Source: SPDF01 sp963699825
GTDB taxonomy: Bacteria; Gemmatimonadota; Gemmatimonadetes; Gemmatimonadales; GWC2-71-9
Assembly: GCA_963699825.1 (NCBI GenBank)
Contig: CAVOVI010000009.1
Coordinates: 1 to 64,000 of the forward strand
DNA: 64,000 nt
Direction: 5' to 3'
The notes under the pieces: generated by a model
What the model saw: only the letters and a program-made list of their open reading frames with translations
What the model was told of the DNA's origin: nothing
Database searches by the model: none
In this document: piece after piece, positions 40,622-49,001 of the stretch
How positions within the stretch are numbered: the stretch's first letter is position 1
How the letters are laid out: each line of letters opens with the position of its first letter
Translations under genes and position numbers: made by a program

Positions 40622-41026
40622 ATGGAACGGCCCCCGAAGGAATACGATGATATTCCCGGAACCACGGTCTTCGACGCCGACCAGTGCCGCAAGGGCTACG
40701 GGATCAACATGTTCTGCATGTCGCTCCTCAAGAAGGAGAACCGCGAGGCCTTCAAGGCGGACGAGGCCGGATACCTCAAGCCGTTCAACCTCACGCCCGC
40801 GCAGACAGAGGCCGTCCTGAAGCGGGACTGGAACGGCATGCTCCGGGAAGGCGGCAACATCTATTTCACCGCGAAGCTCGCGGCGACCGATGGTCTGTCC
40901 TTCCAGCAGGTGGCAGCCATGATGACTGGCTCCACGCAGCAGGAATATGCCGACATGATGCTCGCGGGCGGCCGCAATCCGCAGGGCAATCGCAGCAAGT
41001 CAGAATGGGCGAACAAGAATGGCTAA
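40622..41026 (+). CDS. ligA: Extradiol dioxygenase small (alpha) subunit, LigA-like
   Basis: A 134-residue helical protein with the LigA pattern: RKGYGINMFCMSLLKKENRE, DEAGYLKPFNLTPAQTEAVL and KRDWNGMLREGGNIYF. In protocatechuate 4,5-dioxygenase this subunit caps the LigB active site. The last 8 bases overlap ligB. The NPQGNRSKSEWANKNG tail is short and basic. Other class III dioxygenases with the same architecture are possible, so protocatechuate as substrate is inferred. Confidence 0.87.
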   Translation: MERPPKEYDDIPGTTVFDADQCRKGYGINMFCMSLLKKENREAFKADEAGYLKPFNLTPAQTEAVLKRDWNGMLREGGNIYFTAKLAATDGLSFQQVAAMMTGSTQQEYADMMLAGGRNPQGNRSKSEWANKNG

Positions 41027-41888
41027 GATCGTAGCAGGCGTCTGGACGTCACACGTGCCGGCGATCGGCGCGGCCCTCGACCTCGGCAAGACGGGCGAGC
41101 CATATTGGCAGCGCGTCTTCGCCGGTTACGAGAAATCGAAGGAATGGATCGCGAAGGTGAAGCCCGACGTGTGCATCGTCGTCTTCAACGACCACGCGAC
41201 GGCCTTTTCGGTCGACATCGTGCCGACCTTCGCGCTCGGCTGCGCGGCGGAATTCGCGCCCGCCGACGAGGGCTGGGGTCCGCGTCCCGTGCCCGTGGTG
41301 AAGGGCCATCCGGAACTCGCCGCGCACATCGCGCAATCGGTGATCCAGGACGATTTCGACCTGACTGTCGTGAACAAGATGGAAGTGGACCACGGCCTCA
41401 CCGTGCCGCTGAGCCTCATGTTCGGCCAGCCGAAGGAATGGCCGTGCAAGATCATTCCGCTGGCCGTGAACGTGGTGCTGTTCCCGCCGCCGAGCGGCAA
41501 GCGCTGCTACAATCTCGGACATGCGATCCGCAAGGCGGTCGAGAGCTATCCCGAGGACCTTCGCGTCGTGATCTTCGGCACGGGCGGCATGTCGCATCAG
41601 ATCTCCGGTCCGCGCGCGGGTCTCATCAACAGCGACTTCGATCGCGCGTTCCTCGAGAGCCTCGCGACCGATCCGTCGAAGGCGACCAGCATCCGGCACA
41701 TCGAGTACATGCGCGAGGCGGGCGCCGAGGGAATCGAGATGGTGATGTGGCTGGTGGCGCGCGGCGCGCTCAGCGACAACGTCGAGGAGGTGCATCGCTT
41801 CTACACGGTGCCCGCGTCGAACACCGCCGTCGGGCATCTCATTCTGGAAGACAGGGCGTCCGCGCCGAGCGCATTGGCGGCGGAGTAG
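41019..41888 (+). CDS. ligB: Extradiol dioxygenase catalytic (beta) subunit, LigB-like
   Basis: A 289-residue class III ring-cleavage enzyme. VWTSHVPAIG carries the first iron His, VVFNDHATAFSVD the second, and the distal acid is expected near KMEVDHGLTVPLS, where a conserved His also acts in catalysis. GTGGMSHQISGPRAGLINS is a strongly conserved block. It opens protocatechuate-like catechols by meta cleavage. Transcribed with ligA and closed by a good terminator; no further lig genes follow, so downstream pathway enzymes are encoded elsewhere. Confidence 0.88.
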   Translation: MAKIVAGVWTSHVPAIGAALDLGKTGEPYWQRVFAGYEKSKEWIAKVKPDVCIVVFNDHATAFSVDIVPTFALGCAAEFAPADEGWGPRPVPVVKGHPELAAHIAQSVIQDDFDLTVVNKMEVDHGLTVPLSLMFGQPKEWPCKIIPLAVNVVLFPPPSGKRCYNLGHAIRKAVESYPEDLRVVIFGTGGMSHQISGPRAGLINSDFDRAFLESLATDPSKATSIRHIEYMREAGAEGIEMVMWLVARGALSDNVEEVHRFYTVPASNTAVGHLILEDRASAPSALAAE

Positions 41889-41910
41889 TCTTGCCGCGTT
41901 ATTGAATACG

Positions 41911-41937
41911 AAGGCCGGGCATGCGCCCGGCCTTTTT
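41911..41937 (+). terminator. Rho-independent terminator of ligAB
   Basis: Stem GGCCGGGC / GCCCGGCC with a four-base loop and a TTTTT tract, 23 bases after the ligB stop. Confidence 0.88.
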
Positions 41938-41973
41938 CATTTGGGCTCTGGGCGCGCACACTCTCCGAACGCG

Positions 41974-42077
41974 GCATGGTCGGCGAAGGCCGACCATCCA
42001 CGAAAAGGCTTCACGCGCGACGCGTTCCACAACTCGACACGCAAAGGCGTGGATGGTCGGCCTTCGCCGACCATGAC
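41974..42077. repeat. Inverted pair of REP-like palindromes
   Basis: Two almost perfect copies of a palindromic unit in opposite orientation: 41974-42003 (core GGTCGGCGAAGGCCGACC) and 42048-42077 (core GGTCGGCCTTCGCCGACC), separated by about 45 bases and lying between two convergent terminators. The doublet layout resembles REPINs. The same family occurs near 28.5 and 38.4 kb. Confidence 0.75.
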
Positions 42078-42095
42078 GGCTGAGAAGGCGGCGCA

Positions 42096-42125
42096 ATAAA
42101 AAGGCCGGGCGAGCGCCCGGCCTTC
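42096..42125 (-). terminator. Rho-independent terminator of the cupin gene
   Basis: On the minus strand, GGCCGGGCG / CGCCCGGCC-type stem followed by TTTTTATT, 25 bases after the cupin stop. Confidence 0.85.
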
Positions 42126-42149
42126 TATGTTCCAGGTTGGTCCGAAACC

Positions 42150-42584
42150 TCAGACCGTCTTGGTGATGACGTCCACGTTCACCGAGCCCGGCTCCAGCTT
42201 TACCGGCGCCGCGTCGACGCGCTCGAGCTTCACGTTGGTGTCGAAGCCGGCCATCTGCAGGATTTCGAGCGGTTCGTCGCCGGAGGCCTCGAACCAGTAT
42301 TCGGAACCGGCGGGGATCAGGATGCCCTCGTGCTTGCCGAATTCGGCGATCAGCACGTCGCCGGGGCCGTAGAATTTCACCTTGCCGGACAGGACCATCC
42401 AGAAGCCGTCCATGCCCTTGTGCGAATGGAGGTTGTTCTCGCCGCCCTCGCCGATGATCTGGACGCGGCCGCGAATGAGCTTGCTCTTGGCGAGTTCGAC
42501 GATGCCCTTGCCGCGGCGCAGGTTCTCGGGCTTCTTGTAGCTGAAGGTCTGGTAGGCCTGCTTCGTGGCGGCGGCGTCGTCCAT
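42150..42584 (-). CDS. Small cupin-domain protein
   Basis: A 144-residue single-domain cupin from ATG 42584. Motif 1 is GENNLHSHKGMDGFWMVLSG (His-x-His and Glu-like positions) and motif 2 GILIPAGSEYWFEASGDEPL. A metal-binding beta barrel is expected. Similar proteins accompany aromatic and oxygenase pathways, and it is convergent with ligAB, but no substrate can be assigned. Confidence 0.75.
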   Translation of the reverse strand: MDDAAATKQAYQTFSYKKPENLRRGKGIVELAKSKLIRGRVQIIGEGGENNLHSHKGMDGFWMVLSGKVKFYGPGDVLIAEFGKHEGILIPAGSEYWFEASGDEPLEILQMAGFDTNVKLERVDAAPVKLEPGSVNVDVITKTV

Positions 42585-42754
42585 CGGGTTCCTCCAAATG
42601 TTGGGCCGGCGTGTCCGGCGCTGGGCGCACAATCATGCGAATTCGACTTTAGGTCAACCGCGCGAGCCTGTGTCCAGGCCCCAAAACTCCAATCCTTCCT
42701 TGACCGCGCCGCTTCCATCGGTTACTTTTCGCGACGCTTTTTTGAAATTTGGAG

Positions 42755-42811
42755 ATGGCCGTGAAGACGGCGCTTATCGTAACCACCGCGCCAGGACCGG
42801 GACGGCAGTAA
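42755..42811 (+). CDS. ilvBH leader peptide (attenuator), 18 residues
   Basis: A short frame MAVKTALIVTTAPGPGRQ ending TAA, placed between the cupin and ilvB genes. It holds consecutive Leu-Ile-Val codons (CTT ATC GTA), the three end products of the pathway. GGAG directly precedes the ATG; alternatively GTG 42761 would have better spacing. About 30 bases after the stop lies a terminator-like hairpin. This layout is the classical transcription attenuator known for branched-chain operons, and ribosome stalling at Leu-Ile-Val would favour readthrough. Antiterminator pairing was not computed. Confidence 0.75.
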   Translation: MAVKTALIVTTAPGPGRQ

Positions 42812-42839
42812 GCCGATTTCCCGAGAATGGCGCACGCCC

Positions 42840-42863
42840 AGGCCCCCAGAGGGCCTTTTTTGT
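42840..42863 (+). terminator. Attenuator terminator upstream of ilvB
   Basis: AGGCCC / GGGCCT stem with a CCAGA loop and TTTTTT tract, located between the leader peptide and the ilvB start 63 bases on. Position and form fit a conditional terminator. Confidence 0.75.
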
Positions 42864-42925
42864 TGCCGAATTTTCCCGTCAGGGATGCAGAAAATCGAGA
42901 CGACAGAGCTTGAGACGGAGTGAGT

Positions 42926-44697
42926 ATGATGGCGAAGCAGATGACCGGCGCCGAGATGATGGTGGAGGCGCTGAAGGATCAGGGTGTCGATACGATATTC
43001 GGCTATCCCGGCGGCGCCGTGCTGCCGATCTACGACGCGATCTTCCAGCAGAACTTCGTCAAGCACGTGCTGGTGCGCCACGAGCAGGGCGCGGCACATG
43101 CGGCCGAAGGCTATGCGCGCTCGACCGGCAAGGTCGGCGTGCTGCTGGTCACATCGGGACCGGGCGCGACCAATGCGGTCACGGGCTGACCGATGCGCTG
43201 ATGGATTCCATTCCGCTCGTCTGTCTCACCGGGCAGGTGCCGACGCATCTGATCGGGTCCGATGCATTCCAGGAATGCGACACGGTCGGCATCACGCGCC
43301 ATTGCACCAAGCACAATTACCTTGTGAAGCGGATCGAGGATCTGCCGCGCATTCTGCACGAGGCGTTTTATGTTGCGCGTTGCAGGCCGTCCGGGCCCGG
43401 TCGTTGATCGATCTGCCGAAGGATGTGCAGTTTGCCAGCGGCATGTATCGTTCTTCGAAGAACATCCAGCACCACACCTACCAGCCGCGCACTCAAAGGC
43501 GATGAGGCGAACTCGTGCGGCAGGCTGTCGAGATGATGGCGACGGCAAAGAAGCCCATGTTCTATACCGGCGGCGGCGTCATCAATTCGGGACCGGAGGC
43601 GAGCGAACTGCTGCGCGAATTCGTGGAGCTGACGGGCTTTCCGATCACATCGACGTTGATGGGTCTGGGGGCATTTCCCGCGTGCCGACAAGAAATGGCT
43701 TGGCATGCTCGGCATGCACGGCACGTATGAAGCCAACAACACGATGCATGATGCGACCTGATGATCGCAGTCGGCTCGCGCTTCGATGATCGTATCACGG
43801 GACGGCTGGATGCCTTCTCCGCCGGATCCAAGCGCATCCATGTCGACATCGATCCATCATCGATCAACAAGAACGTGCCGGTGGATCTGGGCATCGTCGG
43901 CGATTGCATGACATGTGATCGAGCAGATGATTTGCCTCTGGAAAACGGAAAAGAAATCCGCCGACAAGACTGCGCTGAAAGCGTGGTGGAAGCAGATCGA
44001 TGACCTGGCGCAAGCGCAATTCGCTTTCGTTCAAGACCTCGAAGGAGATCATCAAGCCGCAATATGCGATCCAGCGCCTGTATGAACTGACCAAGGATCG
44101 CAATACCTACATCACGACCGAAGTTGGTCAGCACCAGATGTGGGCGGCGCAGCACTATCATTTCCAGGAACCAAACCGCTGGATGACCTCCGGCGGCCTG
44201 GGCACGATGGGCTATGGCATGCCGGCGGCGATCGGTGTGCAGATGGCCCATCCCGATGCACTGGTGATCGATATTGCCGGCGAAGCCTCGATCCTGATGA
44301 ACATTCAGGAATTGTCGACGGCCGGTCAGTATCGTTTGCCGGTGAAGATTTTCATTCTGAACAATGAATACATGGGCATGGTGCGCCAGTGGCAGGAATT
44401 GCTGCATGGCGGGCGCTATTCGGAAAGCTATTCGGATTCGCTGCCAGACTTCGTGAAACTTGCCGATGCCTATGGCGCCCATGGCATCCGCTGTTCCGAT
44501 CCAGGCAAACTCGATGATGCGATCATGGAAATGATCGAGCACGCCGAAGCACGGTCATCTTCGACTGCCTCGTCGACAAGGCGGAGAACTGTTTCCCGAT
44601 GATCCCGTCGGGCAAGGCGCACAACGAGATGATCCTCCCCGACATAGAAGACGATATCGGCTCGGTCATCGACGAAAAGGGCAAGATGCTGGTGTGA
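42926..44697 (+). CDS. ilvB: Acetolactate synthase large subunit, many frameshifts
   Basis: First common step of valine, leucine and isoleucine synthesis (ThDP enzyme). ATG 42926 follows GACGGAGTGAGT. Blocks: GVDTIFGYPGGAVLPIYDAI, VRHEQGAAHAAEGYARSTG (active-site Glu), LVTSGPGATNAVTG, DAFQECDTVGITRHCTKHNY and the ThDP motif VIDIAGEASILMNIQELSTA with ILNNEYMGMVRQWQELL. At least seven frame changes occur between 43,185 and 44,560, yet the C-terminus is complete (AHNEMILPDIEDDIGSVIDE). The AGEAS form replaces GDGS, which I believe is usual for alphaproteobacterial IlvB. Probably functional in the organism. Confidence 0.9.
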
Positions 44698-44742
44698 TCA
44701 CTGTTGCCTGCCAGACCTTCAAACGATTGAGACGAGAAGACC

Positions 44743-45292
44743 ATGAACGCAATTGCATCCCTCTCGCCCTATTCGTCGGCATCGGCGAAATCCAGCACCG
44801 AACGGCATACGCTGTCTGTGCTGGTCGACAACGAACCCGGCGTTCTTGCCCGGGTGGTCGGCCTGTTTTCCGGCCGTGGTTACAATATCGAGAGCCTGAC
44901 CGTAGCCGAAGTCGCCCATGTCGAGCACTGGTCGCGGATTACGATCGTGACGACGGGCTCGCCGGAAGCCATCGAGCAGATATCGCACCAGCTCGAGCGG
45001 ATCGTGCCGATCCACAAGGTGACCGACCTGACGGTCCGCGGCCGCTCCATCGAGCACGAGCTGGCGATGGTGAAGGTTTCGCGGCAAGGGCGACAACCGG
45101 GTCGAAGCGTTGCGGCTGGCCGATGCCTTCAAGGCGCAGGTCATCGACGCGACGCTTGAGAGTTTCATCTTTGAGCTGACCGGTTCGTCCGAGAAAATCG
45201 ACGATTTCGTCGATCTCATGCGGCCGATCGGGTTGGTCGAACTCTCCCGCACCGGCGTCGCGGCCATTGCGCGCGGCCCGGAAGCCGCCTGA
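44743..45292 (+). CDS. ilvH: Acetolactate synthase regulatory subunit, one frameshift
   Basis: An ACT-domain protein: ERHTLSVLVDNEPGVLARVV, GLFSGRGYNIESLTVAEVAH and ITIVTTGSPEAIEQISHQLE, continuing RLADAFKAQVIDATLESFIF after a frame change near 45,085. It binds valine and confers feedback inhibition on IlvB. ATG 44743 comes 45 bases after the ilvB stop with GAGACGAGAAGACC upstream. About 182 residues when repaired. Confidence 0.9.
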
Positions 45293-45297
45293 GCGCC

Positions 45298-45897
45298 GTG
45301 ACGTTCGATCTTCTCCTCAGCGCGGCGGCCTTCTGCCTCGCGGGGAGCATGACGCCCGGCCCCAACAACGTGATGCTGCTGGCCAGCGGCGTGAACTACG
45401 GGTTCGCGCGCACGCTGCCGCATGTGGCGGGCGTCATCGGCGGCTACGGCTTCCTGCTGCTGGTGCTGGGCGCGGGGCTGGGCAACCTCTTTACGGCGTT
45501 CCCGGCGGCGCACATGGCCCTCAAGGTCGCCGGCGGGCTCTATCTCCTTTGGCTCGCCTGGAAGATCGCAACGGCCGGCCCAGCGGAGGCGCCGGGAGGC
45601 GGCGGCCAGCCGCTGACGTTCCTGCAGGCCGCCCTGTTCCAATGGGTCAACGTGAAGGGCGTCCTGCTCGCCATCAGCGCCGTGGCGGCTTTCACGCGGC
45701 CGGAGGCGTTCGCGGGCACGCTGTCCATGCTGGTGGGCGTCGCCATGCTCGCGTGCGGGGTTTCGGCGGTCACGTGGGCGCTGTTCGGTTCGGGCCTGAG
45801 CCGCTGGCTCGCGCGCCCGCGCGTGCTGCGGCCGTTCAACATCGTCATGGCGCTGCTGCTTGTAGCCTCGCTCTGGCCGATGCTGGCGGGCAGGTAG
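45298..45897 (+). CDS. LysE-family amino acid exporter
   Basis: A 199-residue protein with six predicted helices. It opens LAGSMTPGPNNVMLLASGVN (the conserved PGPN motif) and continues VAGVIGGYGFLLLVLGAGLG, GGLYLLWLAWKIATAG and LFQWVNVKGVLLAISAVAAF. GTG 45298 lies 5 bases after the ilvH stop, so it is co-translated. RhtB/LysE members export amino acids. Its place inside the ilv cluster suggests export of a branched-chain amino acid or intermediate, but that is only inferred from context. Confidence 0.85.
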   Translation: MTFDLLLSAAAFCLAGSMTPGPNNVMLLASGVNYGFARTLPHVAGVIGGYGFLLLVLGAGLGNLFTAFPAAHMALKVAGGLYLLWLAWKIATAGPAEAPGGGGQPLTFLQAALFQWVNVKGVLLAISAVAAFTRPEAFAGTLSMLVGVAMLACGVSAVTWALFGSGLSRWLARPRVLRPFNIVMALLLVASLWPMLAGR

Positions 45898-46037
45898 CGG
45901 CGTTTTCGGACGCACGGGGCGCCAGACTCCCTTTGACGGGAGGCCCTTGTCACCCTAGAAGGCTCCCGCACAGTTTTGCGGGGCTCGGGCCCCACGCGGG
46001 GCGGCTGGCCGCTCCCCAATCCAGGGAAATCGCCGAA
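45898..46037 (+). promoter_or_regulatory. Spacer between the exporter gene and ilvC
   Basis: 140 bases with several GC-rich inverted repeats (GGCTCCCGCA...TGCGGGGC near 45961) but no T tract. It may carry an ilvC promoter or a processing signal. The ribosome site before ATG 46038 is weak (CAGGGAAATCGCCGAA). Confidence 0.3.
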
Positions 46038-47058
46038 ATGCGCGTTTATTACGATCAGGACGCCGACCTCAATTTGATCAAGGGCAAGAAGGTCGCCATC
46101 GTCGGTTACGGCAGCCAGGGCCGCGCCCATGCGCTGAACCTCAAGGATTCCGGCGCCAAGGAACTGCGCATCGCGCTGAAGCCCGGCTCGCCCACCGCCA
46201 AGAAGGTCGAGGCCGACGGGCTGCAGGTGCATGAGCGTCTCGGAAGCGGCCAAGTGGGCCGACCTCATCATGATGGCGACGCCCGACGAATTGCAGGCGG
46301 ACATCTATCGTAACGAGATCGCCGACAACATCCGCGACGGCGCCGCGATCGCCTTCGCGCACGGCCTCAACGTTCACTTCGGCCTCATCGAGCCGAAGAA
46401 GACGCTCGACGTCGTCATGATCGCGCCCAAGGGCCCCGGCCACACGGTGCGCGGCGAATACCAGAAGGGCGGCGGCGTGCCGTGCCTCATCGCCATCCAT
46501 CAGGACGCCTCGGGCAATGCGCACGACCTCGCGCTCTCCTACGCCTGCGGCGTGGGCGGCGGCCGTTCGGGCGTTATCGAGACGAACTTCCGCGAGGAAT
46601 GCGAGACCGATCTGTTCGGCGAGCAGGTCGTGCTGTGCGGTGGCCTCGTCGAGCTGATCCGCGCCGGTTTCGAGACGCTGGTCGAGGCCGGCTACGCGCC
46701 CGAGATGGCCTATTTCGAGTGCCTGCACGAAGTGAAGCTGATCGTCGACCTCATCTACGAGGGCGGCATTGCGAACATGAACTACTCGATCTCCAACACC
46801 GCCGAATGGGGCGAATACGTCACCGGCCCTCGCATCATCACCGACGAGACGAAGGCGGAGATGAGGCGCGTCCTCAAGGACATCCAGACCGGCAAGTTCA
46901 CGTCCGACTGGATGCAGGAGTATCGCGCCGGCGCCGCCCGCTTCAAGGGCATCCGCCGTCTCAACGACGAGCACCAGATCGAAGAGGTCGGCGAGCGTCT
47001 GCGCGGCATGATGCCGTGGATCGGCAAGAACAAGCTCGTGGACAAGGCGCGCAACTGA
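46038..47058 (+). CDS. ilvC: Ketol-acid reductoisomerase, one frameshift
   Basis: Second step of branched-chain amino acid synthesis, NADPH- and Mg-dependent. MRVYYDQDADLNLIKGKKVA, then IVGYGSQGRAHALNLKDSG (Rossmann motif). The frame changes near 46,232 and continues MSVSEAAKWADLIMMATPDE. Mg ligands lie in YAPEMAYFECLHEVKLIVDL and EWGEYVTGPRIITDE. Class I length (339 residues when repaired). Closed by a strong terminator. Confidence 0.94.
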
Positions 47059-47081
47059 GCCGCCCATTCGCGCTTTGAACA

Positions 47082-47110
47082 AACGGCCGGGCCTGCGCCC
47101 GGCCGTTTTT
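47082..47110 (+). terminator. Rho-independent terminator of ilvC
   Basis: Eleven-base stem ACGGCCGGGC / GCCCGGCCGT with loop CTGC and TTTTT, 23 bases after the ilvC stop. Confidence 0.92.
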
Positions 47111-47112
47111 GT

Positions 47113-47287
47113 TTGCGCCGACCATGACGCGTGGGGATGTTTCGAACTTGTCGAGATACAAAAAGCTATCTCCCGTAATGCCAATAGTGACGAGTGATGA
47201 ATCTGACATATTTTCAGATCCCAAGGGTTTCTACTACTCTTGTCATTCCCAGTGGATCTAGTGGCTGCGAATGAATAGCAATTTGCT
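47113..47287. other. Junction zone between the alphaproteobacterial block and an AT-richer insert
   Basis: GC-rich sequence with a REP-like fragment (CGCCGACCATGACGCG) stops near 47,130. From there the base composition drops sharply (for example ACATATTTTCAGATCCCAAG). No gene is visible up to the end of the pseudouridine synthase frame at 47,288. The abrupt change marks a join between unrelated DNAs. Confidence 0.6.
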
Positions 47288-48057
47288 TTATGGTAACGAC
47301 AGGAGACGCTCTTTGGCAATTGTTTCCCGAAACGAAGTAAAGTCATGACTGCCGGTAAGAAAGAGTGCAGCTTCTTTCATTGCAGATACATCTAGTGGAT
47401 GTGAATCACGTAGTAACCATGAGCGATCCCATTCAAAAGGAATGCCATGATTTCCTTCGTTGCAAGAAAAGTAATGAAGGATTCGATACACATAGGTTCG
47501 TTGTGTTGCACTGAATCGAGCATTCCAATCAATCAATGGAAGTTCATCATCATCGGTTCCAGTATAAAATGTATTCTCCATTAACATTGGCGCCTCTTTA
47601 GCTTTAAGTACACGAAGTTCGTGAGGAGGAGAATGGCGTTGGCTTGCGAGAAAGCCATGCACTTGAGGCTGTCCTCTTGTCCGCTTCTTCCCAATACTCT
47701 GTTGTCGCATCAAATGAAAGTTTAAGCCATTGACAATGTTATTTGGATCCCATTGTTTGTTTGCGTTTCTCTCTCGTTGCCGTAAGTCAACGTGCAGTGT
47801 ATTGCGAATGGCGTGAACCCCTCGATCGGTTCGAGAACTCACTTGAACGTTTTCAAAGTTGCCTTCTCCACAAGCGACCCCAGCGCATCTCTTAGTCTTC
47901 CTTCTACAGATTGAAACCCACGCATATCAGTTCCATCTGGAAAGACACAGTCTTCTCCTTTGGCGCCCTGGTACGAAAAGCCAATAAACGACGAGCCATG
48001 GTATTCAACAGATAATGCAAAGCGAATGAAACCTTGAGCGCGCCTCACTGCTGCCAT
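47288..48057 (-). CDS. Eukaryote-like tRNA pseudouridine synthase (TruA/PUS family), partial, one frameshift
   Basis: Reads MAAVRRAQGFIRFALSVEYH, GSSFIGFSYQGAKGEDCVFP, then after a frame change near 47,843 SSRTDRGVHAIRNTLHVDL with the catalytic Asp in RTDRGVHA, and later FSATQRTYVYRILHYFS and LTGSHDFTSFRE. These are the TruA core motifs. The stop at 47,288 cuts it before the FRxxxCQAKSP-type block, as an intron or a join would. The DNA is much less GC-rich than both flanks, and the start context CACAACATGGCA is Kozak-like. An algal or other protist origin is my inference. Upstream the frame runs straight into a bacterial RCC1 gene, which is not natural. Confidence 0.7.
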
Positions 48058-48095
48058 GTTGTGTGAGAAGGTATCCACAGGAACAGGCACGGAAC
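48058..48095. other. Junction between the eukaryote-like insert and the RCC1 lipoprotein gene
   Basis: On the minus strand the RCC1 repeat text (SHSSSVPVPVDTF) changes within a few codons to the pseudouridine synthase start (MAAVRRAQGF), and GC content changes at the same place. Two unrelated genes share one open frame here by chance. Confidence 0.6.
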
Positions 48096-49001
48096 TGGAA
48101 TGGCTCACGTTGCGGCCGAGCTGTCCGCGGCTGTCATCGCCCCAGCACCAGGCGGCCCCACTCCCATCGATGCCGCAGGACACTTCCGCGCCGGACGAGA
48201 CGACGCTGAACTGATGACCGCCCCGGACGGCGACGGGTGTGGACCGGTCCTCCCGTGTGCTATCCCCGACTTGGCCGTTGGCATTGTATCCCCAGCAGTA
48301 CGCCTCCTGGGTCCGGGAAAGGGCGCAGGTGTGGGTGTACGGGCGACTGTGGCCGCCAAGGGGCGGTCCACCGACTACCGGCATTGGGATGGCGCGGTCG
48401 AAGTGGTCCCATCGCCGAGCTGCCCCGATTCATTTTGGCCCCAGCACCACAGCGAGTCATCGATGGACAACCCGCAGGTTGAGTGGTTCGCCGTGGTGAC
48501 CGACCGCAGCACCGGCCCGCCATCTACCCGCCGTGGAACCTCGCTGATGCCGGCAGTGGTGTCCCCATTGCCGAGCGCTCCCCTACTCCTGTCGCCCCAG
48601 CACCAGGTGGAGCCAGCCACCGTGACGCCGCAGGAGTGATATCCGGCGCTGATCGAGGTGAAGGTGAGGAAGACGCCGTCCACGGTCAGCGTGTCCTGCC
48701 GCCCCTCGATCACGGCACTGAGCGTAGCCCGGCCTTCCGAGAGGCCGATGGCATACCCTCCAGGGGTCACGGCGATCACACCGCTGTCGCTGCTCCGCCA
48801 CGTCACCTGCCGGCCGCGGAGCGTGTCACCCTGGGCGGAGACCCCTACCGCGAGCAGACGAAGGGTGTCACCGACCAGAATCTCCGGCGCGGGGACAACG
48901 AGGACGACACGGTCTACCGGGGTCAGCTCAATCGTACCGATGGACTCCTCGACGCATCCGGCGACAAGAAGACAGAGGAGCAGCAAGGGGGTGGACCTCA
49001 T
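48070..49001 (-). CDS. Ig-like/RCC1-repeat lipoprotein A, C-terminus cut by the junction, one frameshift
   Basis: ATG 49001 overlaps the stop of the upstream paralogue (ATGA). A lipobox is visible in LLLLCLLVAGCVEESIG, so a surface or periplasmic lipoprotein is expected. A bacterial Ig-like domain follows (VTWRSSDSGVIAVTPGGYAI), then RCC1/BLIP-II-type propeller blades with the repeat CGV...WCWGDRSRGALGNGD. A frame change near 48,390 leads to further blades (EAYCWGYNANGQVGDSTRED). The gene ends abruptly where the eukaryote-like insert begins, so blades are missing. Binding partner unknown. Confidence 0.7.

Noticed and set aside
45955..46010. Possible riboswitch or terminator before ilvC
   Set aside because: Several GC-rich inverted repeats are visible but no T tract and no known aptamer pattern.
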